Source of the DNA: Sepioteuthis lessoniana
Lineage: Eukaryota > Mollusca > Cephalopoda > Myopsida > Loliginidae
Direction: 5' to 3'
Assembly: GCA_963585895.1 (NCBI GenBank)
Contig: OY757947.1
Location: forward strand, 34,581,883-34,645,882
DNA: 64,000 nt
Within the stretch, counting starts at the first letter, position 1. Each line of letters opens with the position of its first letter. Of the stretch, positions 53,500 through 64,000 are shown in pieces. A program made the position numbers and the translations under genes. The notes under the pieces were generated by a model. It did not search any database. It had not been told where the DNA came from and saw only the letters and a program-made list of their open reading frames with translations.

Positions 53500-54170
53500 T
53501 ACAATATTGGTGTAAGAAGTGGACTAAGTTACTCAAGGTTCAAATCCTGAACATAGCTGTTGGCATTTCACATAACGCTAATACCCTCAGGAAAGGTATG
53601 AATCCAATTATTCTTTCTTCAGCTATATAAAGCCTATCCAGCTGGGACTGTAGAATACACCGACTGCATCTCTGCAGAGTGGTAAGATTCCCCCTATTAG
53701 TGTCCTGTATATGACATTAAACAATCTGATGGTGATGCTTCAGTAACATTGGAGTTTGGGGAATGTGGAGTACCCCTTCATTGCCATTGCTCCCAGGTCG
53801 ACTCTGGCCCTAAAGTGGTAGCACCTGAAAGAGTCCTATCTATGGGTCAAATAGAACTGTTTAACATTTAAACTGAGTGTAAATAAATGACTTATGCTAG
53901 ATTGAATTATTAGAAATGGAACTGTTTGATCATTTAACAGTGTATCTATAGAATTAATTTACAAATCATATATTTAACATATATGTAAAAACAGGATTTG
54001 GCTTTAAATAACTAACTATTGTTGATATGCTATAAAACCAAACAAAAGTAATCCTTTAGCTATAAGTAAATTGAAGGTTAGACTGGACATTTTGAGGTTA
54101 TGGCAACTAGTCTTTAAGGAAAATTCAAAATTCAACCCAGACCATTCCTGCCCAATACAGTACGTGAGTA
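53500..54170 (+). repeat. HUT copy flanked by SINE-3 fragments
   Basis: SINE-3 head and core fragment (53,500-53,632; CTAATACCCTCAGGAAAGG), HUT head (53,637-53,860), units, T tail (53,985-54,040), then a diverged SINE-3 tail (54,050-54,170). The HUT probably inserted into the SINE, because core and tail resume on either side. 54,171-54,411 has nothing recognised. Confidence 0.65.
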
Positions 54171-54411
54171 ACACCCCCCCCCCCCGACCAAATCAATGAG
54201 AGAATTATCAAAGATCAAAATCAAGTTGAATTTTAAGAAATTTAAAATTATAATTTGTGAACAAACTGTTGCTTCAAGAGTAAATATCATGTCTCTGCTG
54301 ATTGAATTTACTCATGATTCAAGTGACACAAGGTCTGTTAAATACAGGTGATGATGCAGAATTCTGCCCTCATTTTCAGTAAACACACCTTGCCCCAAAA
54401 CAAGAATGGCC

Positions 54412-55065
54412 TTGTTGGCTGGGGCTGTAGAATACACCGACTGCATCTCTGCTGAGGAGTAAGACTCCCCCAACGAGTGTCCTGATATGACATTAAACAA
54501 TCTGATGGTAAGGCTTCAATTATGCTGGAGCTTTGGGAAATGTGGAGTACCCCTTCATTGCCGTTGCTCCCCATTCCACTCTGTCCCCGAAGTTGTAGCA
54601 CCTGATAGAGTACTATCTATCGGTCATTTAAACTGTGCAAACAAATGACTTCTGCTAAACTGAATTAAATGAAATAGAACTGTTTGATCATTCAACTGTG
54701 TGTAAACAAATGACTGACATTTAATTGAATTGTTATTGGCAATACTTGAAAAGATTAAACTGTGTGCAAACAAATGATCAATAGTGAATAGAATTGTTCG
54801 TATTAGGAAGAAATTAGTGAAACCATTTAACTGTATGAAAAAAAATTATCTCAGGTTTATTTAAAGATGTTATCTACAAAATGTGATTAGAAATCATATA
54901 TTTAATATATATGTATAAAAAGGACTTGGCATTAAATAACCTACAATGGTTGATATGCCATAAAACCCAACCAAACCAAATCATATATATTTAATATATA
55001 TGTATAAAAAGGATTTGACATTAAATAACCTACAATGGTTGATATGCCTTAAAACCAAAACAAAG
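54412..55065 (+). repeat. HUT composite repeat, full length with two tails
   Basis: Head 54,412-54,630, units to 54,840, pre-tail, and two T tails (54,895-55,065; AATATATATGTATAAAAAGG, GGTTGATATGCC). Confidence 0.8.
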
Positions 55066-55084
55066 AAACTGGAAAAAAACACTC

Positions 55085-55665
55085 TTGCACTTAGAATATG
55101 CTGACTGTATCCCTGCAAAAAGGGTGTCCTGGGTATGACACTAAACTGCTTCTAATGGCAAGGCTCCAGTTCTGGAAATCTGGGGAATGTGGAGTACTCT
55201 TTGATTTTTCAATACTCCCTGGTCAACTCTGATTTGGAGTGGTCATACCTGTTCTGAGTCCTACCGATGATTATTTGTATTGGGTCAGACCATGCGCAGC
55301 CCCCCACCAGCTCTTAAAAAAACAGCTACACAGAAATTATAATTATAGATATATGTTGTTGGTGACCATAGTCAAGGGCGACCAGAAGGCTGCTTTTTCA
55401 ATAGCTACTACACCGAGGTGTAGGGAAGGGCGCTACTCCTTTCCCTGGATTTCTCAACTTTACTCCTGATATGTACCTTATATTGCTGAGTGTTAAGTAA
55501 GGAGGTATCAAGTACCATTTTTAAAAGTCTTTGGTATGCCTCAACCTAGGATTGAACCCAGGTCTCCCAGACCAACTGCAAACACTCTACCCACTAGGCG
55601 AATGAGCCGGTTTTGAGGCATAAATAGCCCTAGATAAGTTGACATGCTATTAGAATCACTTGATC
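55085..55665 (+). repeat. HUT head with T2 tail, split by SINE-1
   Basis: Head 55,085-55,265 (diverged), T2 start AAAAACAGCTACACAG, inverted SINE-1, then the rest of T2 (GAGGCATAAATAGCCCTAG). Confidence 0.7.
55352..55617 (-). repeat. SINE-1, inverted
   Basis: GTTGGTGACCATAGTCAAGG at the tail side, GATTGAACCCAGGTCTCCC at the B box, CCACTAGGCGAATGAGCCGG at the head end. Confidence 0.88.
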
Positions 55666-55732
55666 CATTGAATTCTTGTTCAAATACCAAATTCAATGGG
55701 TAAAAATAATGTGGACAGCGAGTCACAACATT

Positions 55733-55870
55733 TAACTTGGTCGCTATATTCAGTGTTTTACTTGGTCGCTCTCCCCACAATGTTTCGCTTGGGCGCTCTA
55801 CCCACAATGTAAAACATTGTGAGTAGAGCTCTACTAATAATGTTTTGCTTGGTCGCTATACTCAAAGTGT
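55733..55870. repeat. Short tandem cluster of ~30-bp units
   Basis: ACTTGGTCGCTATATTCAG-type units (core TTGGTCGCT) recur four or five times. One stretch is locally inverted (CTACCCACAATGT then ACATTGTGAGTAG at 55,798-55,824). It lies about 0.8 kb before the host-gene exon. Confidence 0.75.
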
Positions 55871-56659
55871 TTCCAGCCTTTTTCAAGTGCCTTTTATTGT
55901 ACTTAGTAAACTTTTTGTGATCCCAAGCTTAACCCTTTATTTGAATTAAAGAATAGGCCCTTATTTTGCCGGTCCTGCCTTGTTGGGGAAGGGGTATCTT
56001 GCATCAGCCTGTTTTTGCCTTTTTCACTGCAATTAAAACTATAACCATTGACTGAATTCACAACCTCCAGGTGGTAGTCTGTTAGTATTTTTGACTTGAC
56101 ATCTTAATCCTGTCACCTACAGAAGGCCAGATAGTACAACCTAAATAAGTATTGCAGTCTTTTCCTTCTCTCTATTCTTTTTCTCTTCCCTTTCTCTTTT
56201 TCTTTCTTTTCTCTTTCTTCTTTATTTCTTTTCTTTTTCTTTCTAATCTATTGTATCTCTTAATGGTTCCATTTGTTTAAACATCACTGCCTGTACCAAT
56301 CACTTGATAGTTTTTCAAAAAAGAACCCTGATTGAATAATTGAACGGTTATATGATCTTTCTGTGTATATATTCTTCTTCCCTATTTTTGTATTTTATCA
56401 AACATTTATCATTGTTCTATCAACACTTGTTTCACCATTTTAAAGTCCTGATGAAGGTTCATTAAAACTGAAATGTTTTAATGTTGACTTCGTAAAAGAT
56501 TCATCACTTTTGGATTAATTTGCCTTTCAATTTTCTCCAGTGTGCAATATTTAGGGAATTATGACAATGCCTCCTTTGAGAAATATAGACCAAAAAAATG
56601 TTTTAGTTTTTTGTGTTTTTTTGTTTTTTTGTTTTTATATATCTATTTATCTTTTGCAG
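55871..56659. other. Intron or upstream DNA before the large exon
   Basis: Contains a polypyrimidine run (56,158-56,246), a Penelope-like terminal motif (CCTGATGAAGGTTCATTAAA, 56,447-56,500) and a T-rich acceptor tract leading to CTTTTGCAG at 56,651-56,659. No coding sequence was seen. Confidence 0.6.
56640..56659 (+). promoter_or_regulatory. Predicted 3' splice acceptor
   Basis: A long T-rich tract followed by CTTTTGCAG then GTTGG. All three frames of the exon are not open upstream of the ATG (TGA at 56,683 in the main frame), so the first 50 bases look like 5' UTR from a spliced leader exon upstream. Confidence 0.7.
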
Positions 56660-56684
56660 GTTGGCCACTCCTAGTCCAGATGTG

Positions 56685-56759
56685 ATGCGTACAATCGGCC
56701 TTTCTAAGGATGGACAACAGTGTGCCATGCAGCCACCTGCCACCCTTAATTCCTGCTGA
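56685..56759 (+). other. Overlapping upstream ORF, 24 codons
   Basis: ATG at 56,685 opens a 24-residue frame ending at TGA 56,757-56,759. It overlaps the main start codon at 56,710 in another frame. Its start context has G at -3 but C at +4; the main ATG has A at -3 and G at +4. If used, it would reduce initiation at the main start by leaky scanning. Confidence 0.4.
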
Positions 56760-59700
56760 CTCCACTGTGGCCCCAAGCTTGATAGACAAGCTCAGTTTGC
56801 ACTCTGGTAGAAGGAGGAGGAGGAGTTCCCCAACGGATACTGCCACAGGGATTGGTGGCAACAGCAGCAGTGACGCTTGTCTGGGTGAAACGGGGACTTG
56901 CAGTAATGATGGCCAGGATTTATCAAAACGTGATCATTTCTGTTCTCTGCTTTGGCATGCACAACAAAAACAACAACAGCAGGATGATGTAGTCGTCATG
57001 CGCCCAGAAGGGGGTCACTGCTTTCAATCTCAGCACACCAACCCCAACTTGCAAGTCAATAAAGAGAAGATCAATGATAACAGGTGTTGGTTAGTAGAAG
57101 AAAAATCCCTTTCACAACCTGAGAATTTACTGCCGACCCAAACAGGTTCAGAAGGAGAGACACCATCTAGTGTCCAAAGCACAAGTGTTAGTAACAGTTG
57201 TTGCAGCAGCATGAGTAGCGGTACAAATGGGGTATCTTCAGCTGAGTTGTCTCCACTTACAGGCAGTGGTGAGGATATTGAAAATGATGGGTGTGGCAAT
57301 GTTGATGACGGAGAACACTTGTCATCTTCAAGTGTCTTGTTTGTATACAGTCCACAGAGTTGTCCGGCCAATTTAGTCAGTGCCTCTCTTACAACTACAA
57401 ACAACACGATCTGTACAAATAACCTGCAGGTGGCTCGACCAAAAGATCTGAGCAGAAGTCCAGTTTCCTGTAACACGAGCCACCACCACCATCATTGTCA
57501 TCAGTGGCGGCTGAATCCTCACCGCCATTCGTACGTCCAGGATTACAGCCGGCCTCAGCAGGTAAACATACCTGTAGAGAGTCAATACAGCTTGCTAGAC
57601 GATAGCAACCAAAATAGTTTGTCATCCGTTCCGTCTAGAAATAATGCTTTGTCAGTATCCCCCAAGCAGCAGCCGAGATGCCCAGCATTATCAAATGAAA
57701 ATGCCATAATGTGCCCCTCCCTAAAAGCTACACCAGTCACAGCAGCCACAGATCCCCAATCCCCAACTCCACTACCAACTACAACGATGCCTTATAGCAA
57801 CTGTGTACCGTTCAAGCAAGGTCCACTGGTTCATGGCAACGGGCCTGTGAATGGAAACATGGTTTGCACACCCAAGTGCTGCATGGTTGGTGCACCCAAT
57901 GGACTTGTGATTACGTCAGATTTTAAATCTATCGATATCAATAAGATGTCACTACAGGCCAACAGCCAGCACGTCAACAACAACCACCAGAAGAAGCACT
58001 CGTCAGTTGCAGAGTTGGTTAACTACAAAAACGGTCACGAGGTGGCATCGGGTGATACCAGTCACACGAAAACCGTACTCCTGCTACAATCAAATCTCAA
58101 CAGCTCCCAGCCACCCTCACAGCAGCATTACCACACCTGTAAGTCTCTCAAGTGTGAGAAGCTTGCCACCACTAGCATTCAGGCCAACAATTCCGCACCA
58201 ATATCTTCTTCTTCTCAGGTGCCAACTGGCACCTCCCCTACAGCCTGTGTCAATTGTAACAAAAGTGTTAAAAGCACAAATAATGCCAATATGACCTCTT
58301 TGGAGGCCAGTGGAACCAATGGCAAACTTGTGAGTAAGAAGTGCAAAGCTTTACATAATTTGCAATGTAAGTTTCAAAAGAACCGGTTCATCTCTTCTCT
58401 TCAGGATTGCTGTCGAGCATGCAATAACTATGACAGGTGTCGGGGCTCTACAGAGTCCCTCGAACTGGAAGCTGGCCTCTTGTGTCCCAGTTATTCTTAC
58501 TGTGATTCGGAAAATGTGACGTCACTACATAACAGCAAAGACAACCACAATTATAAAAATCAGTTGGCTTCATTGGCAAGTGTCAGCCCCAGCCAGTCTG
58601 CAGTCCTACCCCTGAGCAAGAGCAACAATAATTGTTCAGCTGCTGCTGCCAACAACAAAACTATCCCCAGTAACCTCCAACCAAATGATTTCACTTCCTC
58701 ACCAACAAGTGGGGGTTTAGTAGCTGGAGTGGATACCCGTGAAGAGGATTTTGGGGATTTTATCGAAGCAGATTTCCCCCCTGTTGCCACTTCGGGGCGT
58801 CTAATGTCTAGTTCGACAGATTCAACTGAGTCATGTTCTTCTCTAACTAGCAGTGACATCCATGATTCATGTAGCCCAATCCAACCAACAGCTGTTTCAC
58901 CCTTGAATAATATTGCAACATCGGTTTCTGACCAAACAGTGACCCATGGGGTCTCTTCTTTATGCAGTACTTTCTTTAAGAATTGTGATTATAAGAAAAA
59001 TAACCAAACATCTTCCCCTTCACCTTTTCAAGCCGTGGCTACTGCTGCTGCTACTTACCCTTCTCCCATGGTAACTGGTGCTAACCCTTCTCTTAAAAAG
59101 TGCTCCAAAAAGACCCCACCCAATTCTCATTCTCCTCTTCCTGCCACCTGTCTCTCCGAACTTGGTGATGGCAACAGTGTGAAGCAGGAACAAGCTAGCT
59201 CTGTGATAAAGTGTTCTGATGTGTCAAAAATGTCCTCTTCCTTTCTGTCGTCGTCATCTCTCTCCTTGCAGTCGCCTGCCTCCACTCCCTCTTCCTCTTC
59301 GTCATCCTCCCCATCGTCTGCCTCTTTTCCAACCTGCTCATTCTTGTGTTCCGGTGATCGACATTCGCATGCCAAGCATAAAGCTGACAAAAACACTTCC
59401 AGCGGTAGTAGTTCGCGTTATACAGCTGACACTACCACCAATCAGAGCGGCAATTCCTGTCATAATAGCATGCCCTCTCCTTTACCTCTAGCAGGTATCT
59501 CGGCTGCCTGTGTTCCAACAGGACCAAATTCTTCCACCCAGCAACCGTCTGCGACTTTCCTCTTGTCTCCGGAGGTAGACTTTCTGGATTTCGATCTTGT
59601 CACTCCAAATATGGACTCTGAACAAAACATCAACAGTGCTGGCAGTTCCAATGGCACAACAGGCTTTGACTTGTCTCTCGATGAAATACCATATGCCGAC

Positions 59701-60170
59701 GACGTGGATTCTGCCTGTCCGAGTCCTGCTGAAGACCTCTCCCCTAATATGGTAATCGGGGCTGCAGGGGGTAATTACTCTTCGACTTCACACCCAGTAT
59801 TAGCTAACTGTGCTACAAACGATCTGAGTGCTTCAAGCAGCAATTCAAACTTATCTGGACGAAGCACCCTGGAGGATGCAATATTACCACATGGCCACTC
59901 CAACTTGGAGACTGTACGCACTAGGGTTCAGAATGCTTTCTCCAATTTGTATCTGGATTATCGAGATGACATATCGGTCGATTCTGAAGAAACTGGTTCT
60001 CATGATAGTAATGAGATCAGCGAGGGAGATGATCAGCATCCTAGCCATCACCATCACCGGCGCCATCATTGTGGTTTGACTCATTCTGCCCCAAATGGCT
60101 CCCTTAATAACAACCTCCTCCTCCTCATCTCTCCTGACTCCATTGCTTCCAGTCAGGATATTGATCTCCG
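56710..60170 (+). CDS. Large Ser/Asn-rich protein, first coding exon (family uncertain)
   Basis: A 3,461-bp coding exon giving 1,153 complete codons plus two bases. The start has a strong context (AAGGATGG) after an in-frame TGA at 56,683. The protein is largely low-complexity: Arg run 34-38, His run near residue 260, Ser tracts at about 842-875. A Cys cluster lies at about 545-577 (DCCRACNNYDRC). Acidic-aromatic short motifs are EEDFGDFIEADF (678-689), VDFLDFDL (956-963) and GFDLSLDEIPYADDVD (985-1000). The stretch RVQNAFSNLYLDYRDD (1072-1087) is the best candidate for a conserved segment. DFGDF resembles adaptor-ear (gamma-ear/AP) binding motifs, so a trafficking-adaptor role is conceivable. 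The order of the LSLDE and FSxLY segments faintly recalls the N-terminal half of RUSC1/2, but I cannot confirm this. No catalytic domain, signal peptide or membrane segment is visible. Higher GC and CpG than its surroundings support a true gene. The exon ends in phase 2 at a CGG|GTGAGT-type donor. Confidence 0.9.
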
Positions 60171-60180
60171 GTGAGTAAAA
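60165..60180 (+). promoter_or_regulatory. 5' splice donor of the large exon
   Basis: CTCCG then GTGAGTAAAA. Reading through gives an immediate TGA (60,172), so the open frame is 3' bounded by the donor rather than by a true stop. Phase 2 matches the next exon. Confidence 0.9.
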
Positions 60181-60624
60181 CTCATTTCTTATTCTTCATC
60201 AAATTATTTAATTCTCATTCCTTTTTAATACACTTATTTTTCTTTTTTACTTTTTTTTCTATTTTACTTTTTTTTTTTTTTTTTTTCTTTTCCTCTCTCT
60301 TCTCTCCTTTTTTCCAATTTCTCTCTCTTTTTTTTTCTTCTCTCTTTTTTTCTCTCTCTTAATTTTTTTCTCTTATGATGAATTTCTTATATATAAAATT
60401 TGCAGATCATAACATTCTTCTTTTTTTTCTTTCCTTTTTATAATGTCGGACATCTTCTCTCCTTCCCCTTTTTTGTTGAAGATCATGATGGATTTTTTTT
60501 TTTTTTTTTATGAACTTTGGGGGGGGGGGTCTCCCTCCCCTCCCAAGTCATAACAAATTCCTTTCCTTTTAGTTATTGTTTTTTTTTTTTTTTTTTTTTT
60601 CTTTTCTTTTTTACACAAAAATCT

Positions 60625-60815
60625 TGTGACATAAAGGTTAATGTGCTGGACTGCAAAATCTTAGTAAAAAAGTTTAAACCTCATATTAATACCCTTGGGA
60701 AAGGTACAAACCTACTTATCCTCCCAGCAATGGGTTAAATAGTACCACTACTGATCTTCTACAAGGATGGCTTTGGCATTAAATAACCCAGGAAAATTGA
60801 TAAGCCATTAAAATA
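60625..60815 (+). repeat. SINE-2 in the intron
   Basis: Degenerate head (GGTTAATGTGCTGGACTGC), core TAATACCCTTGGGAAAGG, tail GGCATTAAATAACCCAGG, same strand as the gene. Confidence 0.8.
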
Positions 60816-61051
60816 AAAGGTTCATTGCTTTTATTTCCAGCATTTCAATTTCTGTTTTAAGATATTAATTTTAATGATTAATTTAAACTTGCCATTGTGT
60901 TGTATAGCAACAGGATGATGCCTTTGACAAGCCATGTAAGTTATGTGAGTAGCGAAATGGGATATGCATCTATATCTTAAGGTAAACAAAACACTGCAGA
61001 AATACCCTGTGAATTGAATGAGAGGCCTGCCGGATGGAGGTATGACCACAG

Positions 61052-61305
61052 GGATTGGCCCAGCGGTTAGAGTGTTCGCCAATGGCCCGGGAGACCAGGG
61101 TTCAATCCCAGGTCGAGTCATACCAAAGACTTTAAAAATGGAACTTGATACCACCTTGCTTAACACTCAGCATTATAAGGTACGGTTCAAGGGTAAAGTG
61201 GAGCAATCCTGGGAATGGAGTAGCGCCCTCCCCTACACCTTGGTGTAGTAGCTATCGAAAAGGGAGCCTTCGGGTCACCCTCGACTATGGTCGCTAACTT
61301 TACTA
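61052..61305 (+). repeat. SINE-1 in the intron
   Basis: Well preserved copy with A box TTGGCCCAGCGG and B box GGTTCAATCCC, ending GACTATGGTCGCTAAC. A 11-bp-arm hairpin (CCACTGAAGAT, GAAA, ATCTTCAGTGG) lies just after it. Confidence 0.92.
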
Positions 61306-61681
61306 CTTATATCACCACTGAAGATGAAAATCTTCAGTGGTAATATACCCAAAGAAGCCGGCAGAAGAGTCGCTAGACATCACACTGCTCTAGTCGCTGG
61401 CCTTGTGCCAGACTGCCTAGATTGCTAAAATGAGTAAATTGAGATGATTAAATTCCTTAAGATAATGCTAAACGCACAAAGTTAAGAAACAGACTCACTA
61501 AAGTCGAAAGCAGGTCACAGAAAAAAAGATGGGTGCCTTGAGAAGGCTCTAAATTCAGAGATGATTAAATGTTTTGAATTGGCCTTGTACCAGTCTCATG
61601 AAAGCAAAACAAAGGAAAACAATTTACTGAATGAAGACTTGTATCTCACCTTACAAGTTGATCTTAGCTATCCTCAGCTCT

Positions 61682-62150
61682 CTTCTTCACTCTAGTTCCA
61701 GCAGTGCTGGAGCTTTGGGGAATGCGGAGTACCCCTTCATTGCCATCGCTCCCAGGGGCCACTCTGGCCCGGAGTGATAGCACCTGATAGGGCCCTATCT
61801 ATGGGTTAAATAGAACTAACAGCATACTTATGCTAAAATGAATTGAGTAAACTGAATAGCTTGAAATAAAAATGTTTTTGACAATTAAATCGTACTTACA
61901 CTTAAACTGCGTGCTTATGCTTAACTGAATTATTTCAAATTGAACTGTTTTTCGACATTAAAACTGTATTTACACTTAATTGAATTATTACATATAACTG
62001 CTTAAATACTTTGAAATGGAAATATTTTTGACAATTAAACTGTGTACTTATGCTAAACTGAACTGTTTTCAATAGAACTGATTATTTACATAAAAATGGA
62101 TTTGGCATTAAATAACCTACAAAGGTTGATATGCCATAAAACCAACCAAA
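61682..62150 (+). repeat. HUT composite repeat, head 5'-truncated
   Basis: The head starts internally at TTCCAGCAGTGCTGGAGC and ends at 61,825. Units follow to 62,085, then tail T (GGCATTAAATAACCTACAA). It ends about 150 bp before the next acceptor. Confidence 0.8.
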
Positions 62151-62307
62151 CCATCTTCTTCACTCTACTATTTTTTACATTTCGTAATAAAAAGAAAAAA
62201 CTGATTATATTTTTACACATTAGTGTTGTTGTCTCTTCCTTCTCAGTATACAACAATTGTTTCTCTAATGATTACAACAGAAATTTGATTTTCTCTTCCC
62301 TCCTCAG

Positions 62308-62467
62308 TGAGAGCCCCGGTGTCTCCGAGCCGATTTACGAGGACATTGGTAGTGTACACTTGGACAAATGCACAGCCGACAGTCCAGGTGATAAATGCTG
62401 CTGTGTTTCCCCCGATTCCATTCACAAAACAGACGCTCAGGTTTTAAACATGCAGCAGCACTCGAAG
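62308..62467 (+). CDS. Second coding exon of the Ser/Asn-rich gene
   Basis: Acceptor CCCTCCTCAG at 62,298-62,307, donor AAG then GTAAGT at 62,467/62,468. The first base completes the CG codon of the previous exon (CGT, Arg) and 53 further codons stay open in that frame only: ESPGVSEPIYEDIG, a Cys-rich DKCCCVSPDS stretch, and QVLNMQQHSK at the end. SEPIYEDIG has the look of a Tyr-phosphorylation or SH2-type motif, which is inference. The exon ends in phase 0. The remaining exons, including any folded domain, lie beyond 64,000. Confidence 0.85.
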
Positions 62468-62524
62468 GTAAGTCATGATGAGCTGCACTTTTCTGTACAT
62501 CAAACCCCAATCTTTATTGCTTGC

Positions 62525-62850
62525 ATGGTTTAACAGTTATTATTATCGAAACTTGGTACAGTGACCAGAGTTCAAAACTTTAACAAGGCTTTTTGCATTT
62601 CACTTAGTGCTAATGCTCTTGGAATAGCATAGATACTCAGATTCTTTCCTTTGCTGAGGGGTAAGACTTCCCCCATCCCCATCAAGTAAAAGGGTGGGGT
62701 GTATCCTGAGTATGACACTAGACAACATTTTTAATGACCAGGCCCGTCCCGGAAATCTGGGGAACACATAACTGTTCACGTCTATTACTCCAAGGTCCAC
62801 TCTGAATCGGGGTCATAGTACCTGTTCAGGTCCTACTTATGAGTCAAATA
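62525..62850 (+). repeat. SINE-3 fragment joined to a HUT head
   Basis: SINE-3 head/core (62,525-62,637; TTTCACTTAGTGCTAATGC) runs into a HUT head lacking its first 30 bases (62,640-62,850; GCTGAGGGGTAAGAC to GAGTCAAATAG). Confidence 0.65.
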
Positions 62851-63104
62851 GTAATGTTTAAAAGTTATTCATATTAGATAAGAATACTTACAACCATATA
62901 ACAAATGATTATTGTATGCTTATGATCAAACATTTACATCTCAATTAAATTTTTGCATTAAAAACACTCTGAGGAATTGTTGTTTAAACAAAGAAACCAA
63001 ATAGCCCATGTCTTTATGACCAGTGTCATGATGTCATGGCTTACCTTGCCTATTATGCTACATCCCACCTACAGAAGAAAGACCCGACACTTGAATCCCC
63101 ATGG

Positions 63105-63600
63105 TCCAGTCAGCTAGGACTGTAAAATACACTAACTGCATCTCTGCAGAGGGGTAAGATCCCCTCCCCCAATAAATGTCTGGTTTATGACATTAAACAA
63201 TCTGATGGTGAGGTTCCAATAATGCTGGAACTTTGGGCAATGCAGAGTACCCTTTCATTGCCATTGCTCCCAGATCCACTCTGGTCCTGAGTGGTAGCAC
63301 CTGATAGCATCCTATCTATGCGTCAAATAGAACTGTTTGACATTTAAACTGAATACAAATAAATGATTTATGCTAATCTAAATTCCTTGAAATAGAACTG
63401 TTTAATCATTTAACTGTGTGTAAACAAATGTCTGATTTTTAATTGAATTGTTAGTGTTAAATAGCAATACTTGAAAACATTTAACTGTGTGCAAACAAAT
63501 GATTAATAGTAAATTGAATTATTTGTATTAGATAGAAATACAGGAAAACATTTAACAGTGCGCAAAAAAAAAAAACTCTCACTCATTTAAAAATGTTTTC
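63105..63600 (+). repeat. HUT head and units
   Basis: Head 63,105-63,330 (CAGTCAGCTAGGACTGTAA to GCGTCAAATAGAACTG). Then units with TTAACTGTGTGCAAACAAAT and the pre-tail AAATGTTTTCTACAAAATG. Confidence 0.8.
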
Positions 63601-63622
63601 TACAAAATGTTTAGAAATCATT

Positions 63623-63624
<2 letters not shown>

Positions 63625-63678
<54 letters not shown>

Positions 63679-63939
63679 CGGACATTGGCCTAGCGGTTAG
63701 AGTGTTCGCCAATGGGCCGGGAGACCTGGGTTCAATCCCAGGTCGAGTCATACCAAAGACTCAAAAAATGGTACTTGATGCCTCCTTGCTTAGCACTCAG
63801 CATTATAAGGTATGGATCAAGGGTAAAGTGGAGCAATCCAGGGAAAGGAGTAGCGCCCTCCCCTACACCTTGGTGTAGTAAGCTATCGAAAAGGGGGACT
63901 TCGGGTCACCCTCAACTATGGTCGCCAACTTTACTTACT

Positions 63940-63967
<28 letters not shown>
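63625..63967 (+). repeat. TA tract with an inserted SINE-1
   Basis: (TA)n at 63,625-63,673, SINE-1 at about 63,679-63,935 (GGCCTAGCGGTTAGAG; GGTTCAATCCC), then (TA)n again to 63,967. After it comes the HUT tail (CCATTAAATAACAAACAATC). The SINE inserted into the microsatellite between HUT pre-tail and tail. Confidence 0.88.
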
Positions 63968-63972
<5 letters not shown>

Positions 63973-64000
63973 TTTACCATTAAATAACAAACAATCTTTG

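Larger units (their letters stand above)
60171..62307 (+). other. Intron, 2,137 bp, repeat-filled
   Basis: Starts GTGAGT and ends CCCTCCTCAG. It contains T/C-rich tracts (60,220-60,362; 60,420-60,602), a G10 run at 60,520, SINE-2, SINE-1, a short hairpin (61,316-61,341) and a partial HUT copy. 61,345-61,680 has nothing recognised. Confidence 0.85.
62468..64000 (+). other. Following intron, incomplete at the window edge
   Basis: Begins GTAAGTCATG. It is filled with repeats listed separately. No further exon is recognised up to 64,000. Confidence 0.75.

Noticed and set aside
57030..57476. 148-codon minus-strand frame opposite the large exon
   Set aside because: It lies wholly antisense to a well-supported coding exon with matching splice phase and is low-complexity. 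The same holds for the other antisense and shifted frames between 56,643 and 60,084.
62096..62533. 145-codon ORF as a separate gene
   Set aside because: Its first part is HUT tail and intron. Only 62,308-62,467 is exon, joined by phase to the large upstream exon.

Overview
The window is 64 kb of AT-rich, repeat-saturated animal nuclear DNA. I infer a cephalopod mollusc, probably an octopus. The reasons are very dense tRNA-derived SINEs, a YADD-type LINE that I remember as abundant in octopus assemblies, Penelope-like and mariner debris, and long TA/poly-T tracts. I could not run a search. No rRNA, CRISPR, prokaryotic or viral gene was seen.

Only one host gene is well supported. A large coding exon (acceptor at 56,658-56,659, start codon at 56,710, donor at 60,171) encodes about 1,153 residues of a Ser/Asn-rich, probably disordered protein. 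A second exon (62,308-62,467) joins it in the correct phase, and the gene runs off the right edge. I do not recognise the protein with confidence; a RUSC-like (RUN and SH3) N-terminal region is a weak idea. A CpG-richer, repeat-free patch near 16.6-16.9 kb could be a distant first exon or promoter, but this is speculative.

The rest is layered transposable elements. Informal names are used throughout. HUT is a composite repeat with a head of about 225 bp (H), degenerate units of about 50 bp (U) and a 3' tail (T or T2); about 26 heads are present on both strands. SINE-1 to SINE-6 are six tRNA-headed families. LINE-A is a YADD LINE, LINE-B is a LINE with a restriction-like endonuclease remnant, LINE-C is an RNase-H LINE fragment, PLE is a Penelope-like element, LTR is a solo-LTR family, and J is a minor repeat.

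Layout. 1-15 kb: tandem satellite, HUT copies, SINEs, LINE-A copies (one twin-primed, one split by SINE-3). 15-19.7 kb: low-repeat AT-rich DNA. 19.7-31 kb: HUT clusters, a mariner with a nested SINE, an RNase-H fragment, and a SINE/LTR/SINE nest. 31-39 kb: fold-backs, LINE-A, a second solo LTR, a GT-rich minisatellite. 39-44.5 kb: Penelope remnant and decayed LINE-B split by SINE-2. 44.7-56 kb: SINEs, a 51-bp minisatellite grown from a SINE tail, HUT copies, an inverted SINE-4 pair. 56.6-64 kb: the host gene with repeat-filled introns.

The best candidates for something undescribed are the modular HUT family, its shared tail with SINE-2, and the recurrent fold-back modules carrying a CTGAAGAAGGCC-type motif.
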